Positions 39,243 through 47,596 of a stretch of DNA of 64,000 bases are shown piece after piece; the first letter of the stretch is position 1, and every line of letters begins with the position of its first letter. This DNA is from Mesorhizobium sp. M1E.F.Ca.ET.045.02.1.1 (GTDB taxonomy: Bacteria; Pseudomonadota; Alphaproteobacteria; Rhizobiales; Rhizobiaceae). Below the pieces are notes generated by a model. It was not told the origin of the DNA, did no database searches, and worked only from the letters and a program-made list of their open reading frames with translations. Both the position numbers and the translations under genes were made by a program. The stretch spans positions 2,804,501-2,868,500 of the forward strand of contig NZ_CP034447.1 in the NCBI RefSeq assembly GCF_003952485.1, given 5' to 3'.

Positions 39243-39256
39243 TATGGTATACCATA
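39243..39256. promoter_or_regulatory. GntR-type operator in the divergent region
   Basis: TATGGTATACCATA is a perfect 14-bp palindrome with the GGTATACC core typical of FadR/VanR-type GntR operators. It lies 50 bp upstream of the DUF1185 gene and 71 bp upstream of the GntR gene, so one repressor could control both directions. Confidence 0.7.
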
Positions 39257-39326
39257 CTATGGAGCACCAAATACCTTGTCAACCGGCCATGGAATCTGTT
39301 TTTGTGGCGACGCAGGGAGCAAGCAC

Positions 39327-40001
39327 ATGCAGGACGACACCCTTCGCATCGATCGCAGCGCCAAGACCTTGAGAACATTGGCTCTCGAGCGCATGCGCGA
39401 GGCCATAATGGATTTTCATTTCCAGCCCGGCGAAAGGCTGGTCGAGCGGCCGCTTTGCGACCAGCTCGGCGTCAGCCGCTCAGTCGTGCGCGAGGTCTTG
39501 CGGCAATTGGAGGCCGAGGGACTCGTGCAGATGATCCCCGGACACGGGCCGGCGGTGGCGCGGCCGGATCTCGGCCGCACTGACGAGATCTACGAGCTCA
39601 GGGCTCTTCTCGAAGGGATCGCGGCGCGCGCCTGCGCGCTGTCGGCAACCAATGGGCAACTAGCGATACTGGAGCATGCTCTCAGCGAGCTCTTCGAAGC
39701 CTGGGCCTCGGGCAAGCCGCCGGCGGTGATGCGCGCGACGACGAAGTTCTACGAAGCGCTGTTTGAAGCCGCGGACAAGCGCGTCGCCTGGGAGATCGTG
39801 AGCGGGCTCAACGTGCGCATCAACCAGCTGCGCTCGATGACGATCGCCTCGGCGAACCGGCGCGAGCCGGCGATCGCCGAAATGAACGCGATCATGAATG
39901 CGATCAGGGCGCGCAAGCCCGAGGAGGCCGAAGCGGCGGCGCGGCGGCATGTCGAGTCCGCGTGGAAGATCGCCCGCACGGCGCTGCAGCCGAATGGTTA
40001 G
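39327..40001 (+). CDS. GntR-family (FCD) transcriptional regulator
   Basis: A 224-residue regulator with an N-terminal winged helix (about residues 15-80: RPLCDQLGVSRSVVREVLRQLEAEGLV) and an FCD domain (about 90-215). ATG at 39327 has GGGAG seven bases upstream; longer frames upstream would run through the operator. Divergent from the LLM operon, so it is likely the local repressor, with release by the substrate or an intermediate. Its stop overlaps the stop of the convergent gene at 39998. Confidence 0.9.
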   Translation: MQDDTLRIDRSAKTLRTLALERMREAIMDFHFQPGERLVERPLCDQLGVSRSVVREVLRQLEAEGLVQMIPGHGPAVARPDLGRTDEIYELRALLEGIAARACALSATNGQLAILEHALSELFEAWASGKPPAVMRATTKFYEALFEAADKRVAWEIVSGLNVRINQLRSMTIASANRREPAIAEMNAIMNAIRARKPEEAEAAARRHVESAWKIARTALQPNG

Positions 40002-40504
40002 ACTGTGTCCCGGTTGGTCAGCGCGATGTGGCAGCAACCGGAGCCGTGGCCTGGCGTCCAGGTGACGTTGGCGAAGCGCACGCCGGTCGCTTCGAACAGG
40101 CCGCGGTCGAAGGCGCCGGCGATGCGGCAGAGCGTGGCGAGCTTTTCCTCGCCGACACCGGCCTCGACCCAGGCATCTTTCAGCGGGCAGCGCTTCACCT
40201 TGAAGGCGATGTGGTCCGGTCCGTGCTCGACATGGGTCGGGTACATGCGACCGCCATCCGGGCTTACGGCGAGGAACGCCTCGCCGATCGCCAGCGCGTC
40301 GTTGGGGCCGAAGCCGGCGAAGGCCGTCGCAGCGACCTCCCGGCCGCGCTTTTCGATGGTGCGGATCATGACCGCCTCGGCCTTCTCAGCGCCTAGCTCG
40401 GTGGTCAGCTCATCCAGGAAGAGGCGATAGAGATCGGCCCGGTTGCGGAAGGCGGAATCGAGCTCACGCGACAGTTTTTCGGCTCTGGTTGCGGGGTCGG
40501 TCAT
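39998..40504 (-). CDS. L-2-amino-thiazoline-4-carboxylate hydrolase-like protein
   Basis: A 168-residue protein resembling the ATC_hydrolase family (PF14196): RELDSAFRNRADLYRLFLDEL, IEKRGREVAATAFA, KRCPLKDAWVEAG and a C-terminal GHGSGCCHIAL with a Cys-Cys pair. Family members open the thiazoline ring of L-2-amino-thiazoline-4-carboxylate on the way to cysteine, but many homologues have unknown substrates. ATG at 40504 chosen. It ends a peptide-type ABC operon, so the transporter may bring in its substrate. Confidence 0.75.
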   Translation of the reverse strand: MTDPATRAEKLSRELDSAFRNRADLYRLFLDELTTELGAEKAEAVMIRTIEKRGREVAATAFAGFGPNDALAIGEAFLAVSPDGGRMYPTHVEHGPDHIAFKVKRCPLKDAWVEAGVGEEKLATLCRIAGAFDRGLFEATGVRFANVTWTPGHGSGCCHIALTNRDTV

Positions 40505-40526
40505 GATGCGTCCTGATTTACTGCTT

Positions 40527-40575
40527 GACCATGATCTTGTCCGCAAACCGGGTCCCACTTTGCGGGATCATGGTC
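40527..40575. repeat. Short palindromic repeat, family E, overlapping a stop codon
   Basis: GACCATGATC (40527-40536) and GATCATGGTC (40566-40575) are exact reverse complements around a centre with CAAACCGGGTCCCACTTTG. This resembles a palindromic repeat common in Rhizobiales. The TGA stop of the ATPase gene (40568-40570) lies inside its right arm. Confidence 0.7.
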
Positions 40576-41344
40576 GGGTCCCGTCTAGTCTCGGCGTTGC
40601 CGCCACCAGCGCCTTGCCGATCGCCGATTGCGGCGACGCGATCACGGTGCGGGCATCGCCGCTCTCGGCAACCCGGCCGGCATCGAGGATGACGACGCGA
40701 TGTGCGACGGCGCGGATGACGCCGAGGTCGTGCGAAATGAAGAGATAGGCGATCCGTTCCTGTCTTTGCAGGTCGAGCAGCAATTCCAGGATCTGCCCGC
40801 GCACCGATACGTCGAGCGCCGATACCGCTTCGTCCAGCACGATGAGCGATGGCCGCGTGGCGATGGCGCGGGCGATCGCCACGCGCTGCCGCTGTCCGCC
40901 GGAAATCTCGTGGATGGCGCGTCTGGCGAGGCCGGCGTCCAGACCGACGCGCTCCAGAAGCGCGGCGATGCGGCGAGGGCGCTCGGCGCGCGAGGCGATG
41001 CCGTGGATGCGCAGGGGATCATCCAGCACGCGCGCCACCGTGGCGCGCGGGTTGAAGGCGGCGTGCGGATCCTGGAACACCATTTGCAGACGGGCGCGGC
41101 GAGCGCGCAGCGCACCGCTTGAGAGCGAAAGGAAGTCCGCGCCTTCGAACTCGATACGCCCGGCGTCAGGCTCGATCAGCCGCAGCACCAGCCGCGCGAT
41201 GGTCGACTTGCCGCTGCCCGACGGACCGGCGAGCGCGAGCGTCTCGCCCGGCCCGATCTCGAAGGAAACGTCGTCGACCGCCGCAAAAGGCTTGCCGCCG
41301 CGCCGATAGCGTTTGGTGAGATTGGAGACGGCCAGCACGCTCAT
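40568..41344 (-). CDS. Peptide-type ABC transporter ATP-binding protein (DppF-like)
   Basis: A 258-residue ABC ATPase: Walker A GPSGSGKST, VFQDPHAAFNPR, signature ISGGQRQRVAIARA, Walker B LIVLDEAVSALD (Ala in place of the usual Pro), SHDLGVI. It lacks the oligopeptide C-terminal extension with cysteines, so it is short for DppF. ATG at 41344 overlaps the stop of the partner ATPase (ATGA). With the partner gene disrupted, this may be the only intact ATPase of the importer. Confidence 0.9.
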   Translation of the reverse strand: MSVLAVSNLTKRYRRGGKPFAAVDDVSFEIGPGETLALAGPSGSGKSTIARLVLRLIEPDAGRIEFEGADFLSLSSGALRARRARLQMVFQDPHAAFNPRATVARVLDDPLRIHGIASRAERPRRIAALLERVGLDAGLARRAIHEISGGQRQRVAIARAIATRPSLIVLDEAVSALDVSVRGQILELLLDLQRQERIAYLFISHDLGVIRAVAHRVVILDAGRVAESGDARTVIASPQSAIGKALVAATPRLDGTRP

Positions 41345-42353
41345 GCCGAAGCGCCCTGCCGGTCAAGCAGCGGCTCGGCGTCGAGGCCGAGATGGGCATC
41401 GAGCAGCGCGCGGGTGTAGGCATGGCGCGGCGCTTCGATAGTCTGGCGAGTCTCGCCGAACTCCACCAATTCGCCACGGCGCAGCACCGCGATGCGCTCG
41501 GCAAGCGTGGCTGCGAGCGCAATGTCGTGGCTGATGAAGAGCAGCGTCATGCCGTCCTCCGCCACCAATTGGCGGATCAAGGCGACGATCTCGGCCTGCA
41601 CGATGGTGTCGAGCGCGCTGGTCGCCTCGTCGGCGATGAGCAGTTTCGGTCCGGCCGCGATTGCCGCCGCGATCGCCACGCGCTGCTTCTGGCCGCCGGA
41701 AAGCTGGTGCGGATAGGCGCGCAGCGCGGATTCTGGGTCGGGGAGGCGGACGCGTTCGAGCAGGGTTTTGGCCTTGGCATAGGCTTCAGGCCAGGTCAGG
41801 CCGAGATGGGTATGCGCAACTTCCGCGATCTGCTTGCCGATCGGCATGACGGGGTCGAGGCTGGAGGCGGGGTCCTGGAAGACGAAGCCGATGTCGCGGC
41901 CGAGGAGGGGGATGTTGTTATCGCCAATCGCGGATAATCGGCGTTCCGTCACACCCCCTCTGCCCTACCGGGCATATCCCCCGCAAGGGGGGAGATTAGG
42001 TCGTCATCTCCGCCTTCGCCAATCTCCTGCGTCGCAGCGAGAGGGCCGGCAGTGGAACTGCCAATCTCCCCCCTTGCGGGGGAGATGTTCGGCAGGACAG
42101 AGGGGGGTGCGAAGGAACGAGGCCTCTGTAATCGGCTTGTTGGCCATTCGATCGCTCCGCCCACAAGGGCTGACCTCGCCAGCAACCCCGCCACCGCCAG
42201 CGCCAGCGTGCTTTTGCCCGAACCGCTTTCACCGATGATCGCCAGCCGCTCGCCTGCTTCAACATCGAGGCTGATGCCGTTCAGCGCCGCCACCTCGATG
42301 TTGTCGCGACGGTAGCGCACCGTCAGATCGCGGATCGACGGCAGCGCCGTCAT
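41341..42353 (-). pseudogene. Peptide-type ABC ATPase (DppD-like) split by a palindromic insertion
   Basis: The N-terminal part (42353-41949, 134 codons) has Walker A GESGSGKST up to GGAIEWPTSR, then reads through repeat sequence to a TGA at 41949. The C-terminal part (GTG 41952 to 41341, 203 residues) has Q-loop FVFQDPASSLDP, signature LSGGQKQRVAIAA, LLIADEATSALD and SHD. The two frames differ. Removing 194 bp (element plus one copy of the flanking TAATCGGC repeat) joins PTSRL to SAIGDNN in frame and gives a normal 272-residue protein. The GTGA overlap between the halves leaves open re-initiation and a split but assembled ATPase. Confidence 0.85.
41943..42128. repeat. Palindromic insertion element, family C, copy 1, with 8-bp target duplication
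   Basis: A 186-bp element with inverted ends. The core arms run from CACCCCC (41952) and to GGGGGGTG (42109), each with CTCTG.CC and an inner CTCCCCC...GCAAGGGGGGAGATT-type hairpin; a GTTCC motif extends both ends. It is flanked by direct repeats TAATCGGC at 41935-41942 and 42129-42136. It has no coding capacity, so it would move in trans. A second copy is at 44211-44376. Confidence 0.8.
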
Positions 42354-43180
42354 GACAGGCTCCTGCGTACCGCGGTGCTTTCGACCACGCCTTCTCCGGC
42401 GAGATAGACGCCGAGCACGGTCAGCACGAGTGCCACGCCCGGAATGATCGACAGAAAAGGCGCGGTGCGCAGCACCGCTCGGCCCTCGGCGATCATGCCG
42501 CCCCACGTGACGCGGTTGGGGTCGCCGAGGCCGAGGAAGGAAAGCGCGGCCTCGGTGAGGATCGCCGCGGCGACGATCACCGAGGACAGCGCCAACACCG
42601 GCGGCAAGGCGTTGGGCAGCACCTCGCGAAAGGCAATTTCCAACGGATGCATGCCGATGACGCGGGCGCCGGCGACATAATCGCGCTCGCGGATCGACAG
42701 CACATCCGCGCGCGCAACGCGAGCAGGGCCGGTCCAAGCGCCGAGCGCGATAGCGGCCACGACGACGCCGAGCGAGGGGCCGACGATGCTGACGAGAGCC
42801 AGCGCGAGAAGAAAGCTCGGCACGGTCTGGAAGGCGTCGGTGACACGCATCAGCACTTCGTCGACGAGGCCTCCGGCAAAGCCAGCCAGCGTGCCGATCA
42901 CAGCTCCGATGAGCAGCGCCGCGGCGGCGGCCGCCAAGCCGACGGCCAGCGAGGTGCGGGCGCCGTGAAACAGCTCGGCCAGCACGTCGCGGCCCAGCCG
43001 GTCGGTGCCGAGCGGCAGCGACCAGTCCTGGAACGGCGGCAGCAGCGCCGGACCGGCGATCGCCTGCGGATCGCGCGGGAAAAGTAGCGGCGCCGCCAGC
43101 GCCATGGCGACGAGCAAGGCGAGGATTGCCGCGCCGGCAACCGCTTCCGGCGTGCGGAAGATGCGGCGTAACCGGCTCAT
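42350..43180 (-). CDS. Peptide-type ABC transporter permease (DppC-like)
   Basis: A 276-residue permease with an N-terminal cytoplasmic segment and six helices; coupling loop YVAGARVIGMHPLEIAFREVLPN, and the PLGTDRLGRDVLAELFHGART signature of DppC-type subunits. Both ends overlap neighbours by ATGA. It pairs with the DppB-like product. Confidence 0.92.
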   Translation of the reverse strand: MSRLRRIFRTPEAVAGAAILALLVAMALAAPLLFPRDPQAIAGPALLPPFQDWSLPLGTDRLGRDVLAELFHGARTSLAVGLAAAAAALLIGAVIGTLAGFAGGLVDEVLMRVTDAFQTVPSFLLALALVSIVGPSLGVVVAAIALGAWTGPARVARADVLSIRERDYVAGARVIGMHPLEIAFREVLPNALPPVLALSSVIVAAAILTEAALSFLGLGDPNRVTWGGMIAEGRAVLRTAPFLSIIPGVALVLTVLGVYLAGEGVVESTAVRRSLS

Positions 43181-44163
43181 AGGCCGGCCTCGCTGGCGCC
43201 GACGCGTGGATCGAGGAAGGCGTAGGCGAGGTCGACAAGGAGATTGATGACGACGACGAGAACGGCGCTGACCAAAATGATGCCGAGCAGCAGCGGCGTG
43301 TCGCGTCCGGCGACGGCTTCCTGCGCCAGCCGGCCGAGGCCGGGAACGGCAAAGACGCTTTCGATGACGACGCTGCCGCCGAGCATCTGCGCCGATTGCA
43401 GGCCGAGCATGGTGACCAGAGGCAAGAGCGCGTTGCGGGCGACATGCGCAAGCACGATGCGGCGGCGCGCCAGGCCCCTGGCGCGGGCGGCGAGGATAAA
43501 ATCCTGACGCCAGGCTTCCGCCATGCCGGCGCGCATCATGCGCAGATAAAGCGCGAGATAGATGAAGCCCAGCGCCGCCACCGGCAGCACGAGATGGGTG
43601 GCGACGTCGGCGGCCCGTGCCAGCCCGGTCTTGGCCGATGCGATGGTCTCGATGCCGCCGATCGGCAGCCAGCGCAGGTCGACGGCGAAGACGACGATCA
43701 GCACAAGGCCGAGCCAGAAGCCGGGCACGGCGTAGAGCGCCAGCGAGCCGATCGAAAGCAAACGGTCGCGGAAGCCGCCCGGTCTGGCGCCGGCATAGAT
43801 GCCGAGCGCCGAGCCGAGGCCGAAGGAGAGCGCGGTGGCGCTGCCCATCAGGATGAGCGTTGTCGGCAGGCGTTCGAGGATGACGTCGCGGATAGGTCGC
43901 GAGAAGGTGACGGACTGGCCGAGGTCCAGATGCAGCAATGCCCAGAGGTAGTTGGCGAGGCGCGTCAGTTCCGACTGATCGAGGCCCCAGCGGTGGCGCA
44001 GCAATTCGATCATGCCGGCGTCGCCGCCGGTCGAGACGATATAGGCGTCGACCGCATCACCGGGTGCTGCCTCGAGCAGCAGGAAGCTGCCGATGATGAC
44101 GATGAGGAGAACGAAGACGCTGCCGACGAGACGGCGGCGAAGAAGGGTGAGGGCGCGCGTCAT
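43177..44163 (-). CDS. Peptide-type ABC transporter permease (DppB-like)
   Basis: A 328-residue permease: first helix near residue 15, periplasmic loop (APGDAVDAYIVSTGGDAG), then five helices with loop DFILAARARGLARRRIVLAHVARNALLP. ATG at 44163 is used; upstream in-frame sequence belongs to the palindromic element and is not coding. It opens the membrane part of the operon after the element-filled gap. Confidence 0.92.
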   Translation of the reverse strand: MTRALTLLRRRLVGSVFVLLIVIIGSFLLLEAAPGDAVDAYIVSTGGDAGMIELLRHRWGLDQSELTRLANYLWALLHLDLGQSVTFSRPIRDVILERLPTTLILMGSATALSFGLGSALGIYAGARPGGFRDRLLSIGSLALYAVPGFWLGLVLIVVFAVDLRWLPIGGIETIASAKTGLARAADVATHLVLPVAALGFIYLALYLRMMRAGMAEAWRQDFILAARARGLARRRIVLAHVARNALLPLVTMLGLQSAQMLGGSVVIESVFAVPGLGRLAQEAVAGRDTPLLLGIILVSAVLVVVINLLVDLAYAFLDPRVGASEAGL

Positions 44164-44210
44164 GCGCGTCTCGGCCACATGAGGCGACAATATGAAATGT
44201 CGCGCCCAGG

Positions 44211-44376
44211 CACCCCCCTCTGTCCTGCCGGACATCTCCCCCGCAAGGGGGGAGATTGGCAGCGTCGCCGACGGCACCCCTCCTGCCGCGGGACAGCGTT
44301 GGAGATTGGCGAAGGCCGAGATGAAATCCGATCTCCCCCCTTGCGGGGGAGATGTCCGGCAGGACAGAGGGGGGTG
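44211..44376. repeat. Palindromic element, family C, copy 2
   Basis: Arms from CACCCCCCTCTGTCCTGCC (44211) and to its reverse complement ending at 44376, each followed inward by CATCTCCCCC...GGGGGGAGATT-type stems. Centre about 70 bases. It fills the 276-bp gap between binding-protein and first permease gene, so it may act as the intercistronic hairpin there. No clear target duplication was found. Confidence 0.8.
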
Positions 44377-44439
44377 GGCGGGAACTCGGCCTTTGGCCAA
44401 GTTCCCATTCTATTGCGAACTCTCATCCGCCTGAGTGTG

Positions 44440-46050
44440 TCACGATTCCAAATAGGTGTCCGCCCAGTTCGACACCGCCCAGCGCGGGTTGTCGGCGATG
44501 TTGCCGACGGTGTCTCGGGCGACGGAAATGAAGCTCCATTCGGCGACGTTGATCAGCGGCAGGTCGGCCGCGACCTTTTTCTGGAACTCCTTGTAGAGCT
44601 CGGTGCGGGCGGCGGTGTCGAGCGTCTCCGAGGCTTTCGCGATCAGCGCGTCCAGGTCGGCGTTCTTGTAGCCGCCCTGGTTGGAGAAAGGCACGCCGTC
44701 CGGAATGCCGCTCTGCACCAGGATTGTGGTCGAGATCGCCGGATCGCCGCGGAACACCGGCGGGCCGACCGCGAGGTCGAAGGCATGGTCGGTGTAGACA
44801 GCCTTGATGTGGGCCGCGGAGTCGTTGTTGACGATCTCGGCGTCGATGCCGATCGCGGCCAACGCCTGGCGCAGATAATCGCCGAATTGTTTCGTCTCGT
44901 TGAAGTAGGGCGCCGGCAGCAGCTTCAGCGCAAAACGCTTGCCGTCGTCCGCGCGCTTGTAGCCGGCCTCGTCCAGCATCTCGTTGGCCTTGGCGACGTC
45001 GAAGGGGTAGGTCGGCACGTCGGCGGTGTAGAACTGCGGATCGTTCTTCGGCACCGGGCCGGTCGCGGTCGCGGCATAGCCGAGGAAGATCGTCCTGACG
45101 ACGAAGTCCTTGTCGATGGCATGGGCGATCGCCTGTCGCACCTTGAGATCGGCAAGCTCCTTGCGGCGATGATTGATCTCGACGACGAGCTGGTAGGTCA
45201 ACCCCTCATAGCCCTTGGTGACGACCTTGAGGCCCGGCACCTTGGAAATGCGGTCGAGATCGGCGAGCGGCACGGCGGAAAAAGCGGCGAGCTGGATCTC
45301 TTCCGCCTCGAGCGCCGCGGCGGCAGACGTACGATCGGGGAGAACCTGATAGACGATCTCGTCGAGATAGGGCTCGTCCTTGCCCCAATAGTCGTCGTTT
45401 CTCGCCAGCCGATAGTACTGGCCGGCCTTGTATTCGGCGAATTTGAACGGACCGGTGCCGACCGGCGCGTTGTTGGCAGGATTGTCCTCGATCTTGCCGT
45501 TCTCGTAGACATGCTTCGGCACGACGCTCGACAGCGCCGGCAGAGCGTTGCGGATGAGCTGGAGCGGCGTCGGTTTGGCGAATTTGAATACGGCGGTGAG
45601 ATCATCGGGCGTGTCGACCGCAGCAAGGTCCTTGAACACGGTGCGGCCGAGATTCTGCAGCGGCTTCCAGATCTGCAGCGCCGAGAAGGCGACGTCGGCG
45701 GAGGTGAAGGGCTTGCCGTCATGCCATTTGACGCCGTCGCGCAATTTGAAGGTCACCGACAGCCCGTCCGCCGCACCTTCCCAGGAGAGCGCGAGCCGCG
45801 GCTCAAGCCCATCCTTGCCGTCGAAGGAGGCCTCGGCCAGGGTCTCGACGACCTTGCTGGAAATGAAGAAGACGCCGTTTGAGGCGACGATCGCGGGGTT
45901 GAGGTTGCGCGGCTCGGAGTCGGCGGCGACGATCAGCCTGCCACCCTTCTTCGGCGTCTGCGCCATGCCGATGGTCGGCAGCGCGGTCGAGGCCAGAAGC
46001 AGCGCCGAACCGGCAAGCAGGCCGCGGCGTGAAATCGTCAATTCGGACAT
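44440..46050 (-). CDS. ABC transporter substrate-binding protein, peptide/nickel family (SBP_bac_5)
   Basis: A 536-residue periplasmic protein with a twin-arginine-like signal (ISRRGLLAGSALLLASTALP, cleavage near GMAQ) and the SBP_bac_5 pattern: RNLNPAIVASNGVF, LSVTFKLRDGVKWHDGKPFTSADV, NNAPVGTGPFKF, DLKVRQAIAHAIDK. Ligands of the family include peptides, opines and sugars, so the substrate here is open; the ATC-hydrolase-like gene at the operon end hints at a small sulfur or nitrogen compound. First gene of the operon, divergent from the M24 peptidase. Confidence 0.92.
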   Translation of the reverse strand: MSELTISRRGLLAGSALLLASTALPTIGMAQTPKKGGRLIVAADSEPRNLNPAIVASNGVFFISSKVVETLAEASFDGKDGLEPRLALSWEGAADGLSVTFKLRDGVKWHDGKPFTSADVAFSALQIWKPLQNLGRTVFKDLAAVDTPDDLTAVFKFAKPTPLQLIRNALPALSSVVPKHVYENGKIEDNPANNAPVGTGPFKFAEYKAGQYYRLARNDDYWGKDEPYLDEIVYQVLPDRTSAAAALEAEEIQLAAFSAVPLADLDRISKVPGLKVVTKGYEGLTYQLVVEINHRRKELADLKVRQAIAHAIDKDFVVRTIFLGYAATATGPVPKNDPQFYTADVPTYPFDVAKANEMLDEAGYKRADDGKRFALKLLPAPYFNETKQFGDYLRQALAAIGIDAEIVNNDSAAHIKAVYTDHAFDLAVGPPVFRGDPAISTTILVQSGIPDGVPFSNQGGYKNADLDALIAKASETLDTAARTELYKEFQKKVAADLPLINVAEWSFISVARDTVGNIADNPRWAVSNWADTYLES

Positions 46051-46214
46051 CGCTCAAACTCCCCTCTTCACCCGCGGCAGGCACGGGCAACCTCGAAATG
46101 AGCGGGATTATGGCCCTTGGCAAAGGTTTCGCCAGAGACGGATTTGGCGCATGCTGGCTTGGCTTTGAAATTTTCGTCCGCTGGACCAGTTATATTTCGG
46201 GCTGTGGGCGCGGC

Positions 46215-46233
46215 AATCTGGTAAGACCAGATT
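46215..46233. promoter_or_regulatory. GntR/PdhR-type operator, site 1
   Basis: AATCTGGT (46215-46222), spacer AAG, ACCAGATT (46226-46233): a perfect 19-bp dyad in the divergent region between the binding-protein and peptidase genes. It fits the TTGGTNNNACCAA-type pattern of the FadR subfamily. The same dyad with spacer TCG is at 51082-51100. A weaker relative (TCTGG-N5-CCAGA) lies at 46292-46306. Confidence 0.65.
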
Positions 46234-46269
46234 AAAGAGAATAGCTCCTACGAGCCTTTCGGCTAGGTT

Positions 46270-46293
46270 GAATTGGCAATGCTCTGCCAATTC
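46270..46293. promoter_or_regulatory. 24-bp inverted repeat upstream of the peptidase gene
   Basis: GAATTGGCA (46270-46278) and TGCCAATTC (46285-46293), exact complements with a 6-nt spacer, 100 bp before the peptidase start. It could be an operator or an attenuating hairpin in the leader. The rest of 46051-46393 is non-coding. Confidence 0.45.
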
Positions 46294-46393
46294 TGGCTGG
46301 ACCAGAGTGGTCAAAAAGATGCAGATTTGACCGACAACCAACCGTTCAAAAAGATTGGCCGCTGCAGCGGCCGGAAAATTCAGGGAGAGGCAG

Positions 46394-47584
46394 ATGAACA
46401 TCGCTCCGGGCAAGGCCGACGTCAGCAGTATCCCGTTCGATCAGGCGCGGGTAGACCGGCTGATGGAGGAGGCCGGCATCGACGTGCTCTTCACCACTTC
46501 CAAGCACAACACGCAGTACCTGCTCGGCGGCTACAAGTTCATCTTTTTCGCGGCGATGGATGCGATCGGCCACAGCCGCTATCTGCCGATCGTCCTCTAT
46601 GAAAAGGGCGGGCCGGAGCACGCCGCTTATATCGGCAACCGGATGGAAGGCGGCGAGCACCAGAACCATCCGTTCTGGACGCCGACATTGCATGCCGCCT
46701 GCTGGGGCACGCTCGACGCCGCCAACCTTGCCGTCGAACATCTGCAGAAGATCGGCAAGCAGGCTGCCCGCATCGGCATCGAGCCGGGCTTCCTGCCTTC
46801 GGACGCCTATACGCTGATCCGCAGGGCGCTGCCGGACGCCAAGCTCATCGACGCGACCGGCATGCTGGAGACCATGCGCGCGATCAAGACCGAAGCGGAA
46901 CTCGAGAAACTGCGCATCGCCTCCGAGTTGATCACCGATTCCATGCTGGCGACTATTGCCCGGGCGCGTGAGGGCACGACCAAGACCGACATCATCGAGC
47001 AGCTCAGGCGCGAGGAGACCAATCGCGGCGCGCATTTCGAATACTGCCTGCTGACGCTGGGCTCCAGCCACAACCGCGCCGCCTCAGACCAGGCGTGGAA
47101 GAAGGGCGAGGTGCTGTCGATCGATTCCGGCGGCAACTATCACGGCTATATCGGCGACCTTTGCCGTATGGGCGTGCTTGGCGAGCCGGATGCCGAGCTG
47201 GAGGATCTGCTGGCCGAAGTCGAGGCGGTGCAGCAGGCGGCCTTCTCCAAGGTGAAGCCGGGCACGCTCGGCGGCGACATGATCGCCCATGCCGAGAGCG
47301 TGCTGAAGGCCTCGAAGGTCGCGGCCTACACAGATTTCTTCGCCCACGGCATGGGGCTGATCACCCATGAGGCGCCGTTCCTGATGACCAACCATCCGGT
47401 CGCCTACGAAGGCACCTACGCGGCAAAGCCGCTGGAAAAGAACATGGTGCTCTCGGTCGAGACGACGATGCTCCACCCGACGCGCGGCTTCATCAAGCTG
47501 GAGGACACGGTAGCGGTGACCGATGCCGGCTATGTGATGTTCGGCGACCGCGGGCGGGGGTGGAACAGGGGCGGGGCTTCATAA
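46394..47584 (+). CDS. M24-family metallopeptidase (Xaa-Pro aminopeptidase/creatinase type)
   Basis: A 396-residue protein with a creatinase-like N-terminal domain (about 1-155) and a pita-bread C-terminal domain. Probable metal ligands are Asp244 (SIDSGG), Asp255 (YIGD), His318 (FAHGMG), Glu356 (SVET) and Glu370 (KLED), all present, so it should be an active metallo-hydrolase rather than a metal-free creatinase. The ATG at 46394 has GGGAGAGG just upstream. Divergent from the peptide-type transporter and sharing its regulatory region, so it may cleave the imported compound. Confidence 0.9.
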   Translation: MNIAPGKADVSSIPFDQARVDRLMEEAGIDVLFTTSKHNTQYLLGGYKFIFFAAMDAIGHSRYLPIVLYEKGGPEHAAYIGNRMEGGEHQNHPFWTPTLHAACWGTLDAANLAVEHLQKIGKQAARIGIEPGFLPSDAYTLIRRALPDAKLIDATGMLETMRAIKTEAELEKLRIASELITDSMLATIARAREGTTKTDIIEQLRREETNRGAHFEYCLLTLGSSHNRAASDQAWKKGEVLSIDSGGNYHGYIGDLCRMGVLGEPDAELEDLLAEVEAVQQAAFSKVKPGTLGGDMIAHAESVLKASKVAAYTDFFAHGMGLITHEAPFLMTNHPVAYEGTYAAKPLEKNMVLSVETTMLHPTRGFIKLEDTVAVTDAGYVMFGDRGRGWNRGGAS

Positions 47585-47596
47585 AGCGGAAGGTTG

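Noticed and set aside
44170..44391. CTCGGCC direct repeats around the second family C element as a target duplication
   Set aside because: The copies (44170-44176 and 44385-44391) lie at different distances from the element ends, are 7 bp rather than 8 and occur in GC-rich flanks, so chance is likely.
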